Source: Strobilurus pachycystidiatus (lineage: Eukaryota; Basidiomycota; Agaricomycetes; Agaricales; Physalacriaceae). Taken from it: a DNA stretch of 64,000 nt. The translations under genes were made by a program, and so were the position numbers. The DNA lies in assembly GCA_019915135.1 (NCBI GenBank), contig JAHLMK010000001.1, positions 3,162,001 to 3,226,000 of the forward strand, read 5' to 3'. Below the pieces are notes generated by a model. That model was not told where the DNA came from, did no database searches, and worked only from the letters and a program-made list of their open reading frames with translations. This document shows positions 45,456 to 56,787 of this stretch, one piece after another; position 1 is the stretch's first letter; each line of letters begins with the position of its first letter.

Positions 45456-45503
45456 TGACTGGGGAAAATTGAAGCATTCTGACTGTGGAAAATCGAAGCA
45501 TTC
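45456..45503. repeat. 24-bp tandem duplication
   Basis: Two adjacent 24-bp copies begin TGACTGGGGAAAATTGAAGC and TGACTGTGGAAAATCGAAGC and differ at two positions. Confidence 0.8.
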
Positions 45504-46139
45504 AGGTATCGGTACTGGCGATGACTGCGAACTACTAGAAGAGGCTGACTGAAGAAGGGGCGATAGGGTCAAGGTCAAGTGACAGGGTGCTAGCCTCCGC
45601 AGCAGACTTCTCGTCTTCCCGGTCTCGTATCCATCTACGATTCCATCAGGTTTCGTATGAGCGAAATGATTGTACAGAATCGGCCTAGCTCCTCTCACGG
45701 ACGTGGATATCGTGGATATGATCTTGTAGTGAGGTGACTACCAGGTGCCTACTCTAGTCTCATCACCTCGTGTCCTTGGAGGTTATCATTGGCTTCGATA
45801 TTTGAGTGAAAACCAGGGAAGAACTGGCCGGAACTCGGTTGAAACGCGAAGAGCGGTGCTAGGTCGTGTTAAGGAAAATGAATCTCACATAAACTGGTAG
45901 CAATCAGGAAAGGAGGTGGGACCTTGGGACTTGGAAGGAACGCACGTCCCACAGTTTGAAGTAGTTTGATCGTGACGGTGATGCGCTGGGCCAGTGGCAC
46001 TTCGGCACGCGCATCAGCGGAAGTACGCCGCGTCGCCGGCATCTCGAATCCGAACCCCTCACGTGGCGGTTCTCATCTTGAACTCTTCCCAACACCAGCA
46101 TCTTCGAAATACAATCAGGCGTGAGACAGACTCGTCATT

Positions 46140-48406
46140 ATGGCAGCGGGCCGACGCTCCACTCGAGGCAAAAAAACCGATGCCACATCTCCTGCACCAG
46201 CAGACGAAATACAAGAGGAAACATTGAAGACAGAGGAAGACTCGTCTACATGTCCAGCTTGTCCGAAAGATGATACCGAGTTCGACAAGGACACTTGGAT
46301 TCGGTGTGATGCATGCAAAATTTGGTACCACTGGGCGTGCGCAGGCACTGAAGGGGACTCGTCTACGATAGACAAATGGTACGCACAATGTGTTGGTGTT
46401 CGCGCTCGGATGGATGATACATAAGCGGAACTCGCAGGTACTGCACCGACTGCCTCGCAGCAGACCTTAAACGTGCAATCACTCGCAAAGCGCCTGCCCG
46501 GAAATCCGACCGAAAGCGCCCTCAGCGGGACTATACCGGACTTAACTCAAGCGGCGTCGAGACCGATCCAGAGCGCTTCATTCGCATGATGGAAGGCAAA
46601 CCCATCAAGCCCGACAAATTCAAGCGGATGAATGGTGCGGACGTCGGTGTCGAATGGCTTTCGGAGGACGAGACGGCAATGACGGAGCCAATTGTCATTG
46701 AGAATCCAGAAGGGTTGGGGATGAAGATGCCGTCGAGTGACTTCACAGTCGAAGACGTAGTAGAGGATGTCGGTGACGCTGTCCCCGTGGACGGTGCGTC
46801 ATTCTTGTGCGTTTATTATCGTCTACTAATTGTTCTTCAGTTATAGGTGACTAGCTGGATCCTTCCAGCGATTCAACACTAATGGGTCTATATAAGATGT
46901 CGGCACACAGTCCCCATGTCCAGGCTGGACTCTCGGGAAATGGGCGGACTACTGGGCTATTGAGCCGTCGAAGCGCGACAAAGTTCGCAACGTTATATCT
47001 CTCGAGGTTTCGGGCACTCCTTTGGCCGACCGAATACTTCCGCCCAGACTAGTCCGCGAAATCGACTGGGTAGAGACGTTCTGGCCCTCTACACGGAAAG
47101 GAAAAGGACACGCGTACCCGAAAGTCCAACTATATTGTCTGATGGGGGTCACCTCGGCCTGGACTGTAAGTCGGTTTGACGCGTCGACGCGCTCTATCTT
47201 ACTCAGGGTGTCATCCAAATGTAGGACTGGCACGTCGACTTCGCCGGCTCGTCTGTTTACTATCACATAGTATCCGGAACGAAGGTATGATTCCATTCTG
47301 TGTGGTGATCTGTCTAACCGGTGACCGAAAGGTGTTTTACTTTATTAGGCCAACAGCTGCGAACCTCTCTGCTTACGAGCGTTGGTCCGGTAGTGAGATC
47401 CAAGGCCAAGTCTGGCTAGGCGACATGGTCGACGAAGTCATCAAAGTTACTCTGACAGCGGGAAACACCATGATTATTCCTACTGGATGGATCCATTGTG
47501 TGGTATCAAGTTCTTGATTTACTACCATTGCGATAGACTGACACGTTGCCAGCACACGCCCGAAGATACCCTGGTGTTCGGTGGGAATTTTGTACATTCG
47601 TACAACGTCCCGACCCGTATGTGTTGATCTTGATACCCGCCATAGACTCCTGACAACTGTAATAGAGTTGAAAATACGAGACATTGAGATTGCCACCTCA
47701 GTTCCTCGGAAATTCCGGTTTCCTCTGTTCACCAAGTAAGCCATTCTGTGGGCAATCTGAAGCATCTGTCTCATGTTTGTATAGGCTGTGCTGGTATGTC
47801 GCAGACAAACATCTACGCGACCTGAAAACATCATCTGGTTCGATCTTCCCTGCCCGAGTTGCACTGGGACTAGCCAAGCTGGCCGACTTTTTGGTTGACC
47901 AAGTGCACAAACTGGAATTGGGAGATGAGGCTACCAAAAAAGCGGTGAAGGATGAGATTCCCCACGACCGCGTAAAGGACGCGTCGGCGGTTGCGAGGGA
48001 ATTCCGGTGGCGACTACGGCTTGCTAACGGCCTTCCAAGTGACGACGAAGACGGTGGCAAGCTCAACGGAAGGAGCCTTGTCAAGAGTAATAAGCGGAAA
48101 CGACATACCTCGGAGGACACAAATGCGAATACGGCTGAAGAGGGTGGGCCGGTCAAGTTCAGAAACTTCAAGCCGCGTAAATGGGACAGTATAGAGCAGA
48201 ACACGATTCCCCCAGAGAACAGGGAGGTGAAAACCCAGCGACCACCGGCTGAGGTGGAGATAGACCCATCATGGGCAGAAATTGAGGGGGACGATATAGG
48301 TTCCGTGGTGACGACCCGACATACGATGACAAAAGTGCGACGGACGTCGCAAGGCTTTGAGCGGGAGCGTATTGAAAGAGTATTGGAAGAATGGAAGTTT
48401 TCATGA
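46140..48406 (+). CDS. JHD1: JHD1/KDM2-like JmjC histone demethylase with PHD finger (616 aa)
   Basis: Eight exons: 46140-46378, 46438-46793, 46897-47165, 47225-47284, 47332-47502, 47553-47616, 47666-47735, 47785-48406. An N-terminal PHD finger reads from [10 protein letters not shown] to the Cys pair of [14 protein letters not shown] and ends WYCTDCLA across the first junction. The JmjC domain follows, with the Fe(II)-binding H-x-D in [18 protein letters not shown] and the later His expected in the [19 protein letters not shown] region. This arrangement is that of JHD1, which removes methyl groups from histone H3 K36 using 2-oxoglutarate. The long acidic and basic C-terminal part is less conserved. 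Intron 2 is 103 nt, longer than the others. Confidence 0.9.
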
Positions 48407-48529
48407 CAATGAAATGTAGCTTATCTTGAAATTTGCTTGGTGTATGGTATCGCAGGTACATGGAGCTGGGTTCAATGCATGATTTTAGGAGAAGCGTGGG
48501 ATTGTAACACTAGTCTGCTTCTGACCGCC

Positions 48530-50633
48530 ATGTCATTGTCCTCGCCGTCGTCGTCGCGGCCGACCTCTCTCAGCCATCCAGACGGACGTACCATGGAGCC
48601 CATTGCTGAAGACGGCGGAGACGGTGCGCGAAGTAAGGCGCCGTTCAGCTCGTCGTGCTTGAGCTAAAATCACGTCGACAGACCTGATGTACCACAACAA
48701 CCGCTCGGTTCCCCATATGCCCTACGAAGGGCCGCCGTCGTACGACCAGGCGCCGCCCGTGCCTGGTTATGACCCCAGCGCTGTACTCGACAGTTTTTCA
48801 GCGCTGCACATCACCGACTCACGCCCACCGCCCTCTAACATGGCCGCGCATTCGGACCCGATTCCTCGGTCGGCCTCATCCATGTCCACACGGTCATACC
48901 AGTCCGCCGGGCCGTCGATGCGCCAACTCCATCCCCAGCGACACGCCAATACCCTCCCATCTGCGCCCAATCACGCCCTCCCGCCTCGACATCCCTATCC
49001 GCCATCAGACACTTCGTCCATGTACTCGACAGATAGCCCTGTATCAATGCACGACACTGGTAGCGTGCACTCGTACGATGACCAGGGGATTGCATATGGT
49101 GCTCCTCAGCAGATGTATCCCGGCCAGCAACGCTACCCGCCCCAGAATCCCAATGGCGCATATAATAACCATCTTTATAACGCTGCATCCAGCGTGCTCG
49201 GTATGGGTCCTCCGCCTGGCGCTCACCCAGGACCGGTTCCAGGACCACCACCACCCGGCAACTATGGCGCACCTAGTTACTCGTCCGGCTATTCTTCTGC
49301 GTACCGTGGTAGCGAGATTTCCCTTGCGAGCAGCCATTCCGCGCCCCACATGCCACCCAACAACTTCCAGAGCCCTCCCATGCGCGATACAGAGATCGAG
49401 ACTCGGCCTCCATTACCTCATCAGGACTCCGTCTCTGTTAATTCGCAGAAATCAAAGGCGATTGATCTCAGCGCACCGCCCTATACCAAGGAATTCATCG
49501 ACCAATATCGGCAGCGCATCAAGGCCGATCCTGATCCAGAGGCCCACTTCCAATACGCGAAATACCTGATTGATGCTGCTCGCAAAATAAGATCGTCAAA
49601 TAAGGATCAGCGCTCTGCCAAGAAATACAGCGAGGTTCTAATCGGGGAGGCTCTCAAGGTCATCAGAAGGCTGGCCACTCAGGGAGAAGCTTATGATGAA
49701 GCGCAATTCTACATGGCCAATTGCTATGGTACCGGTTCTCTTGGATTGCAGGTGGATCACGAGCGGGCGTACCATCTATATCTGCAGGCCGCGAAGCAAA
49801 ACCACGCTGCCGCTTGCTACCGTGTCGCGGTGTGTAATGAAATTGGCGCTGGCACGCGGAAGGAGCCCCAACGCGCCGCCAACTTTTATCGCAAAGCGGC
49901 CTCCCTTGGAGACACGGCCGCTATGTACAAGCTTGGTATGATCTTGTTGCAGGGAACGCTGGATATGCCAAAAAATCCTCGCGAGGCTGTTGGATGGCTG
50001 AGACGCGCTGCGGAGCAGGCCGACGAAGAAAACCCGCATGCTCTCCACGAGTTGGCTACCTTGCATGAGCAGGGTCAGCTCGTACCCCACGATCCACCTC
50101 TCGCGAAACAGCTCCTTACCCAGGCGGCCCATCTTGGATACACACCGTCGCAGTACAAACTCGGGCAGTGCTACGAGTACGGCTCGTTAACTTGTCCTGT
50201 TGACCCGCGACGGTCAATAGCGTGGTATACCAAGGCTGCTGAGAAGGGAGACCCGGAGGCGGAGTTGGCGTTGAGTGGGTGGTACTTGACGGGTAGTGAG
50301 GGTGTGCTGAAGCAGAGCGACTCGGAGGCGTATCTTTGGGCTCGTCGTGCTGCAAATAAAGGCTTGAGCAAGGCCGAGTATGCTGTTGGTTACTATGCGG
50401 AGGTCGGCATCGGTATCAAACAGGACATAGAGTTCTCGAAGCGTTGGTATATGCGTGCAGCAGGTTTGCATTCTTGCCCCAATTTCCTCGTGTTTTGTTC
50501 TCACCATGCTTCAGCTCAAGGAAACAAACGGGCCATGAACCGGTTGACTGAGATGAAGCGGCAAGGCAACAAGAGGCTCAACATTGCGCGCCCAACCCGG
50601 CAGCAGGCGAAAGACGAGTGTGTTATCATCTAA
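48530..50633 (+). CDS. SKT5: SKT5/CHS4-like SEL1-repeat protein, chitin synthase regulator (664 aa)
   Basis: Exons 48530-48623, 48682-50463, 50515-50633. The first about 270 residues are Pro/Ser/Tyr-rich and disordered (MYHNNRSVPHMPYEGPPSYD). From about residue 290, SEL1-type repeats follow (A..Y..A...GS.....D...A...Y..AA..GH/D.), for example KEPQRAANFYRKAASLGDTA. The protein ends CVII, a CaaX prenylation box; yeast Chs4/Skt5, which activates and localises chitin synthase III at the bud neck, also ends in CaaX. The last intron (50464-50514) is 51 nt with no stop, so its retention would add 17 residues in frame. I favour splicing because AAAQGNKRAMNRL then restores the last SEL1 repeat. Confidence 0.9.
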
Positions 50634-51299
50634 TGTTCATGCTTGACAGTCAAGCACTATCAACTATTTATCAATATCGTGCATCGCGGATCGCGGATTC
50701 TGACTCTTGACTTTCTATACGAGTAATAATTTTTCTGTAGTATGCCTCGGAAAAATAATGATCTTCACGCCACGCTTCTTCCCATACGGACAGCCTCGTC
50801 TCACAACAGAGAGTCATCGACCGGCATATGGTGCTGGAGGAGTTTGGTTTGACTGTTCGAGGCTCCTTGGAGTAGGCGCCAGAGACGACATGACGGCCCT
50901 GGTGATAAACACAAAGCATTTAAGATGCTACCAGAACAGAGCAAGTTGTTACGCGCTCCAAATAACACTACATGACTCAGAGTCAAGCAACTATAGTATC
51001 AGTCTATTAACTAGAGATATGATGAGATCATGAAGATTGGAAATACTTGTGTAGACAACAGACGCCCACAATTGATCAGACCTGGACACGAGCCGTTCGA
51101 TCATTTCGAGTCGTCAGCTAGAATCTTGGACAATTCGATTGCAGTTTTGCTTTAATTTGTGGCCACATTTCGGCCGGGCCTCTGGCGAGGAGGAGTCGGG
51201 CTTTGTTGGCTGGTGTCGCAAGTCGGGGGCGTGGGAGAGTACTTGAACGCGATCGCTCTGACTCGTGACAGTGATCGTCCAGTTCAACTGTGGTCACTC
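50634..51299. other. Intergenic region
   Basis: 3' region of the SKT5-like gene and upstream region of ArgRS. No gene recognised; the frame upstream of 51300 opens on a GTG, not ATG. Confidence 0.45.
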
Positions 51300-53653
51300 A
51301 TGTCGCCGATTGACCCATCTTCGTCTATCCTGGACGCGTTCCGCGCGTCTGTGGCTGGGTATATATCTCAAGTTCTTGAGATTCCTTTTGAGAAAGCCTA
51401 TTCAGGCGTAGATCTCGGCAAAAAAGGTGTCGATTTTACGGTCGCAGTTCCTCGTTTTGGCATCAAGGCGAAACCTCAGGACTTGGTTCTCAAAATTCAA
51501 TCCCAGGTTCGTCAGTCGTCCTTCTTCTTTTGGCTGAGTACTGACTGTAGGGTAGGTGTGTAGAGATTAGTGAATTCCTTAGGCTTCTCTCACTCATGAG
51601 TCATGACTCAGTTCGTCCCCACCGAGTACATTGACCGAGTCATAACTACCGGTGTCTTCGCCCACTTCTATTGCAAGACTGGAGTCCTCGCTAGGCTAGC
51701 TCTTGATCAAATTCACGAACTCTCGAAAGCGACACCTGCTCATCCGCATGGTCATTATGGAACAAACAACTCTGGGAACGGGCGGAAGATCGTTGTTGAG
51801 TTTTCCAGTCCTAACATCGCAAAGCCGTTCCATGCAGGTCTGCTATTCTTTCATCTTGCGGGTCTACCATCTGATCAACATTCAGGCCATCTTCGAAGTA
51901 CGATTATTGGTACAGTTCTCTCCAACTTGTACGCTGCCAACGGCTGGGATGTTGTTCGTATGAACTAGTAAGTCTGATTACATACCTCAATCAGTGTCAA
52001 ATACAGACCGTTACTTTAGCTTAGGTGACTGGGGCAAACAATTCGGTGAGACTTCACACTTCAAGTCAATGGTTTTGATGCTTACTTGCGCTCGTAGGCT
52101 TGCTCGCCGTCGGTTATCTTAAGTACGGTTCAGAAGATGAGCTAGCCGGAAACCCCATCATGCATCTGTTCGACGTCTACGTTGCCGTGAACAAGGATGT
52201 CAAGGCAGAGGAAGCGGCATCTGGTCACTCCACGACCAATGAACAGGCGAAGGATATTTTTCGTCGGATGGAACAGGGTACCACCTTATCACCGTGCAAT
52301 CGTCCTTGATCTAACCGCGCTCATGCAGGCGACCAGGAGATGCTTCAGCTCTGGCAACGCTTCCGCGACCTGTCGATCGAAGCTTATACGAAAGTCTATC
52401 GACGACTCAACGTGGTCTTCGATGTTTATGCCGGTGAATCCCTAGTAACAACCCAAAACATTGACGCTGCCATGGAAGTCCTGAAAGCGCGCGGCCTGCT
52501 GGTCGAAAAGTACGCCTGGGAAAGCAAACGCGATCGCGACTACAAAGCGGATGATGCACAAGCTATTCGAACGCCTGGTGAAAACCCTGCATATGCGATT
52601 GATCTGTCACAGTGGAAGATGGGCAAGCCCGTAGTGCAAAAGGCTGGTGAGCTCTTTGTGTCACGACAAGTCTTGATCTGAGCTAACGTTGGCATCAGAC
52701 GGTACCACAATCTATATGGTACGTGATGTAGCTGGTGCCATACAGCGCTATGAACAATACAGATTCGATAAAATGGTGAGCTCCCCATCCGAGACAGTTC
52801 CGAGGTTTACCTACGAAATACGCAGGTCTACGTCGTGGGTGATCAACAAGACCTGCACTGTTCTCAATTCTTCAAGATTCTCGAGATGATGGGCGAGCCA
52901 TGTTCGGGAAAGTTGGAACATATCAACTTCGGGAAAGTACAGGGCATGAGTACCCGTAGCGGAGAGGTGAAGTTCCTCGAAGAGATACTGGACATGTCGC
53001 GAGAGGCCATGCTCAAGCAGATGAGGTCAAATGAGGACAAGTTCAGCAATGTAGAAGATCCCATGTATACCAGCGATCAGGTTGGCATGACCTGTGTCAA
53101 GATTCAGGATATGCAAGCTAAAAGGTTCGCACTGTGCTACCGTTTTGCTTCCCATGACTCACTCGGTCTAGAATCAACTCATATCCCTTCGACGAGACGC
53201 GAATGACATCGTTCGAAGGTGATACAGGCGCGTATCTTCAGTATGCCCATGTCAGGTTGTGCTCCGTGGCGAGGAAAGTCGCGGATACGACAGTCCTGAG
53301 GGACGATGTTAGCACCATCAACACTGATATTCTTGTCGAGGAAAAGACGCGCGAGATTGTATATCTGCTGGCGACGTTCCCTGATGCTTTACGTACCGCG
53401 TTGAAGATAGCGGAGCCCAGTACAATCGTGACGTACTGCTTCAGGTTCGTCCGTTCTTGTACATATCTTTGAGGGATTGATCTAACAGCATGTCAGGTTG
53501 AGTCACCTCATAAGTTCAGCTTGGGAAACCTTGCTGGTTAAGAATCAGGAGGAGGAACTAGCACAAGCACGGCTATACCTTTTTAATTGTGCCCGTATCG
53601 TGCTTGCTAGCGCCATGCGCCTGCTATCATTGACGCCGATGGATCGTATGTAG
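51300..53653 (+). CDS. RRS1: Arginyl-tRNA synthetase (614 aa)
   Basis: Ten exons: 51300-51506, 51612-51837, 51886-51967, 52020-52045, 52098-52277, 52329-52646, 52699-52775, 52826-53124, 53172-53444, 53497-53653. Class I enzyme that charges tRNA-Arg. The HIGH-type motif appears as [20 protein letters not shown] across exons 2-3; then [12 protein letters not shown] across exons 3-5, [35 protein letters not shown], and [20 protein letters not shown], which stands where other class I enzymes have KMSK, as normal for ArgRS. The C-terminal anticodon domain ends SLTPMDRM. The first in-frame ATG is at 51300; no clear mitochondrial presequence precedes it, so this may be the cytosolic form or produce the organellar form from another start. 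Confidence 0.95.
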
Positions 53654-54606
53654 TGTTGACGAGCTCAACAGCGGACTGGAATTACGAGCTGAATACAATT
53701 GATTCTGACTCCAAGTTCTCGCATTTTGCTACGCTGATTGCTAAAGGCTTGGCATGTGCCAGTGAAGAGGTAGCCTGGCAAGGCCGGCTCTAAAAGCGAA
53801 GACAGTATCGCTGTTTATTAGACAGGAAATTGTACTTAGTTGAGCGCAATCTTCTGTTACTGACCGTGACTTTGCTTCAGCTTGAGAACATAAACCTAAC
53901 CTGGAGCTTTGAGATCCCTGCGCAACGTTTCAAGACAGCATACGATCATCTCTAGCTGTACCTCAATTGAATTGTAGAGAGCCGGTGCTTCTCCTTTGCA
54001 ATCAGCCGCTCTCCATATCTGAGCGCTCGATATCCTGCTGTGATCGTGCGTCCTAACTCCCTCTTTCTCTGATAGCCGCTTATGAACCTTTACATTTAAC
54101 GTATCTCAAGATTCCGACAATGCACCCTGTCATCCCGAATCATTTCCACCTAGGCAACTAGCCACTCATCCTTCACACCATGAATCCGAGGTGGAGGACA
54201 GCAAATTTCGTCACCAAGCAGCCCGCAGTGCAAAGGTCTTGTCCAAAGCCCTAACCGCGGGACTCGAAGCTCAACACTGTCGCCCGACGCCCATCACGGC
54301 CCCAAAAAAGCAATCTCCAGGCAGAACCGCTACTCGTTATGGGCTACATGCTAAGTCTTTCAACAGAGCGCCACTGCAGCAATTGCAATGCCACGTTCGA
54401 GCGATCTCGTTCCAAAGCAGTGAGAGCGTGCACAAATTCGGCAAAAAATTTGGTATTTTGGGCTGACTAGGGAGACTACATCAATCGTACACTATCGTAC
54501 ACCACAAGAAAAATTTTGACACTTTCAATCAAGTGATAATCCAAGTATCATGATGCTAGTTAGAATGAGATGGTTCTCATATCACAGATATTTGATGTAG
54601 GGTCCT
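53654..54606. other. Intergenic region containing the left copy of a flanking direct repeat
   Basis: The block 53867-53987 is a diverged direct copy of 56491-56622. A 91-codon frame at 54191-54466 is not recognised and is probably chance. Confidence 0.5.
53867..53987. repeat. Direct repeat flanking the F-box gene, left copy
   Basis: It starts TGACTTTGCTTCAGC and ends with TCATCTCTAGCTGTA, CTCAA and GTAGAGAGCCGGTG; the same blocks in the same order form 56491-56622. Confidence 0.7.
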
Positions 54607-56298
54607 TCAACGTGTGAGTGTGCTTCGAACGATGGCATCGCGAAAAAAGGGCTTACCAGTTGCAGGGTAATACACGATGGAAGTATTCAATCCCTCTGCT
54701 TTGAAGGTAGCCAGGGATGCGACCAGATCTCCCATCATCGTAGTATGATCGGTCGCTAATCTCCATCTGCTTGACCCATCCCGGATAGTAATATGGACAC
54801 ATTGAAGACGACGGACACGTGCATCCCCAATGTGCCAGCGCGATTGAATGAGTTGGAGGACGTTCAAGGCAAAGACTTCCAAATGCCCTGTATCCTGCTC
54901 GTTGGGTGCCGATTCGGAAAGGATGAAGAGGGAGGTCAAGTTGGGCAAGATCTCTTGACCGGGAATGGCAATGAAACTGTCGAAGATGGATTTGATCCAC
55001 AAGGCCTGATAGGCTTTCCAGACCAAGTTCATTCTTGTGATCGAGTTGAAGTGCGAAAGGAAAGGCTTCGACTTCACTGCCTGGGCAATTGAACTGAAAT
55101 CGGACTTGTACTCCATCTCTTCGACACGATGAGCAGACGGTAATACTGGGCTCTCAAGCCCTGCGAATCGGGCCCCATTGAACTGATACCCCTGCATGAC
55201 GGATACCTTCACTAGAGGCGCATCGACAAAGGTAAGCAGATCAGGGTGTTCGAATTTGAGATATCGCAGGTAGTTGCATGCCACGATGGGGAAGATCACA
55301 GATGATCCCAAGTGGTCAATAGTGTGTCCTACGTCAAGGGATTCGAGATTCGGGCATGTCTGCAAGAGTTGGTGGAGAAGAGCCAGGGAGGAGCACAAAG
55401 AGTCTAGATTCAGATGTGTGATTTGAACCCAGGGGAAGTCGATGCTAGGAAGATTGACCTCAGTCCAAGACTCAATTTCGCTACGTAGAATCAATGAGCG
55501 AAGGCGGGGTGCGTCACGAAAGTTTGGCAGAACATTTCGCAACAGATCATTGACACGATCTCGATCTCTGTCCTCCCAGGAGCTCTCATCATCATTACCA
55601 TCCAGAAACACATCAATGGTCAGAGATGACAAGGAATCTAGAGTGCGTATCGGAGTTTGGTCGAAGAACAATCGAAATGTATCAGAGGTCCCCAGGAGGG
55701 AAATCTGGCTCCACGCATGCGACGCCTCGTGGACAACATCAAGCAACGCACGACTCGGAGGATAATCACGGTGATGCGTCAAGTTCAACTCGAAGTTGAG
55801 CGGCTTGGCTCTGATGAAGATGTCTTTGAGGATTTGAGCGGCATGCTCGTGATTAAGGGACGAGTCTATGCTGAAAAAAGTCCACAGCAGCGCGGACGAC
55901 ATCGACAGATGCCGCCAGCGCCTGCAGACCTTTCCGAACAGCCACGGCCCCGTCTGAGAAGTCTCGAAGACATAATAGTAGTAGGGATTGCTCAAGAGCA
56001 TACGAAAGATGTTGAGCAGGACATCGTCCGGGAGGGAGTGTATGGGCGGATTCAGTGCAGCATGACGAGCACGAAAGGCTGTGAGCGCGTCCTTTTTCTC
56101 CTCCGCAACGCGAAGCGACTCTTTGATGTGCTGGTCAATGTCCAAAAGAAATGATTTGAGGCTGTATGCAGTGTCATCGTCGAGAGTCGTTGTTGTGCCA
56201 AGGATATTGGCAAAGGGAGAGGGAATGGTGAGAATTCGAGGAGGGAGGTCACCACGGAAGCCACAGCGAGGGCACGCCGAGGACTCTGATGAAGTCAT
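54607..56298 (-). CDS. F-box protein with a leucine-rich C-terminal part (563 aa)
   Basis: A single intronless frame, unusual among these genes. An N-terminal CPRCGFRG could be part of a zinc-binding patch. A short helical stretch is followed by the F-box (about residues 85-140): NPPIHSLPDDVLLNIFRMLL then VCRRWRHLSMSSALLWTFFS. The rest resembles the degenerate leucine-rich region of the very large basidiomycete F-box family (LRSLILRSEIESW, ITHLNLDSL, CPNLESLDVG). Such proteins join Skp1-cullin ubiquitin ligases; the target is unknown. The gene lies between two direct repeats of about 125 bp. Confidence 0.88.
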   Translation of the reverse strand: MTSSESSACPRCGFRGDLPPRILTIPSPFANILGTTTTLDDDTAYSLKSFLLDIDQHIKESLRVAEEKKDALTAFRARHAALNPPIHSLPDDVLLNIFRMLLSNPYYYYVFETSQTGPWLFGKVCRRWRHLSMSSALLWTFFSIDSSLNHEHAAQILKDIFIRAKPLNFELNLTHHRDYPPSRALLDVVHEASHAWSQISLLGTSDTFRLFFDQTPIRTLDSLSSLTIDVFLDGNDDESSWEDRDRDRVNDLLRNVLPNFRDAPRLRSLILRSEIESWTEVNLPSIDFPWVQITHLNLDSLCSSLALLHQLLQTCPNLESLDVGHTIDHLGSSVIFPIVACNYLRYLKFEHPDLLTFVDAPLVKVSVMQGYQFNGARFAGLESPVLPSAHRVEEMEYKSDFSSIAQAVKSKPFLSHFNSITRMNLVWKAYQALWIKSIFDSFIAIPGQEILPNLTSLFILSESAPNEQDTGHLEVFALNVLQLIQSRWHIGDARVRRLQCVHITIRDGSSRWRLATDHTTMMGDLVASLATFKAEGLNTSIVYYPATGKPFFRDAIVRSTLTR

Positions 56299-56787
56299 TC
56301 AGTTGTGCTAATGAATCCAATAAGACGATAAATCAACTAGGTAGATCTGTGCGAGAGTGAGAGGCGTTTGACAATGGGCACCGTGATTGTTGAGAGCGAA
56401 GTGCGAAGTGGCTGTGCATGCGCCAGGATAAGCTGGATCCTTCACGTTAACGTTCGTACTGACACCAAACTGACACTGTAACAGTGCTATTGACTTTGCT
56501 TCAGCCTGTAACCATATAGATTTATATCACAGGCGAGCTCTGAGATTTCTGAAATCCCTAAGCAACAAGGCTTACCAACGTACGGTCATCTCTAGCTGTA
56601 ACTCAAATGTAGAGAGCCGGTGTTTTTTCCTTGATAGACGGTAGCTACCAGTTTTACATATTTATGCATATAGAAAAAAAGGTGGCATAGGACATGGTTG
56701 TATCGTAATAATCGTATCATATCGTGTCGTACTACAGCACCGTCGCCCGCCTACACGAACGCAGCCCAGTCGATATCATGCCTTCAA
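56299..56787. other. Intergenic region containing the right copy of the flanking direct repeat
   Basis: Upstream of the F-box gene and downstream of the kinase gene, both on the minus strand. Apart from the repeat nothing is recognised. Confidence 0.45.
56491..56622. repeat. Direct repeat flanking the F-box gene, right copy
   Basis: It matches 53867-53987 in order and orientation; the best conserved part is TCATCTCTAGCTGTA followed closely by GTAGAGAGCCGGTG. Confidence 0.7.

Larger units (their letters stand above)
40804..46139. other. Gene-poor, repeat-bearing region of about 5.3 kb
   Basis: No intact gene is recognised. The longest frames (for example minus 42378-42965, opening on GTG) lack a start ATG near their 5' end, known motifs or supporting splice structure. 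The stretch holds an inverted pair of 46-bp repeats, a 22-bp minisatellite and a 24-bp duplication, listed separately. It has the look of an old transposon-rich insertion region between housekeeping blocks. Confidence 0.55.

Noticed and set aside
54191..54466. 91-codon plus-strand frame between ArgRS and the F-box gene
   Set aside because: No recognisable pattern, no splice partner and a basic, low-information composition.
53867..56622. Reading the flanking repeats as LTRs of a retrotransposon
   Set aside because: No gag, protease, reverse transcriptase or primer-binding site lies between them, and the repeats lack clear TG...CA ends.
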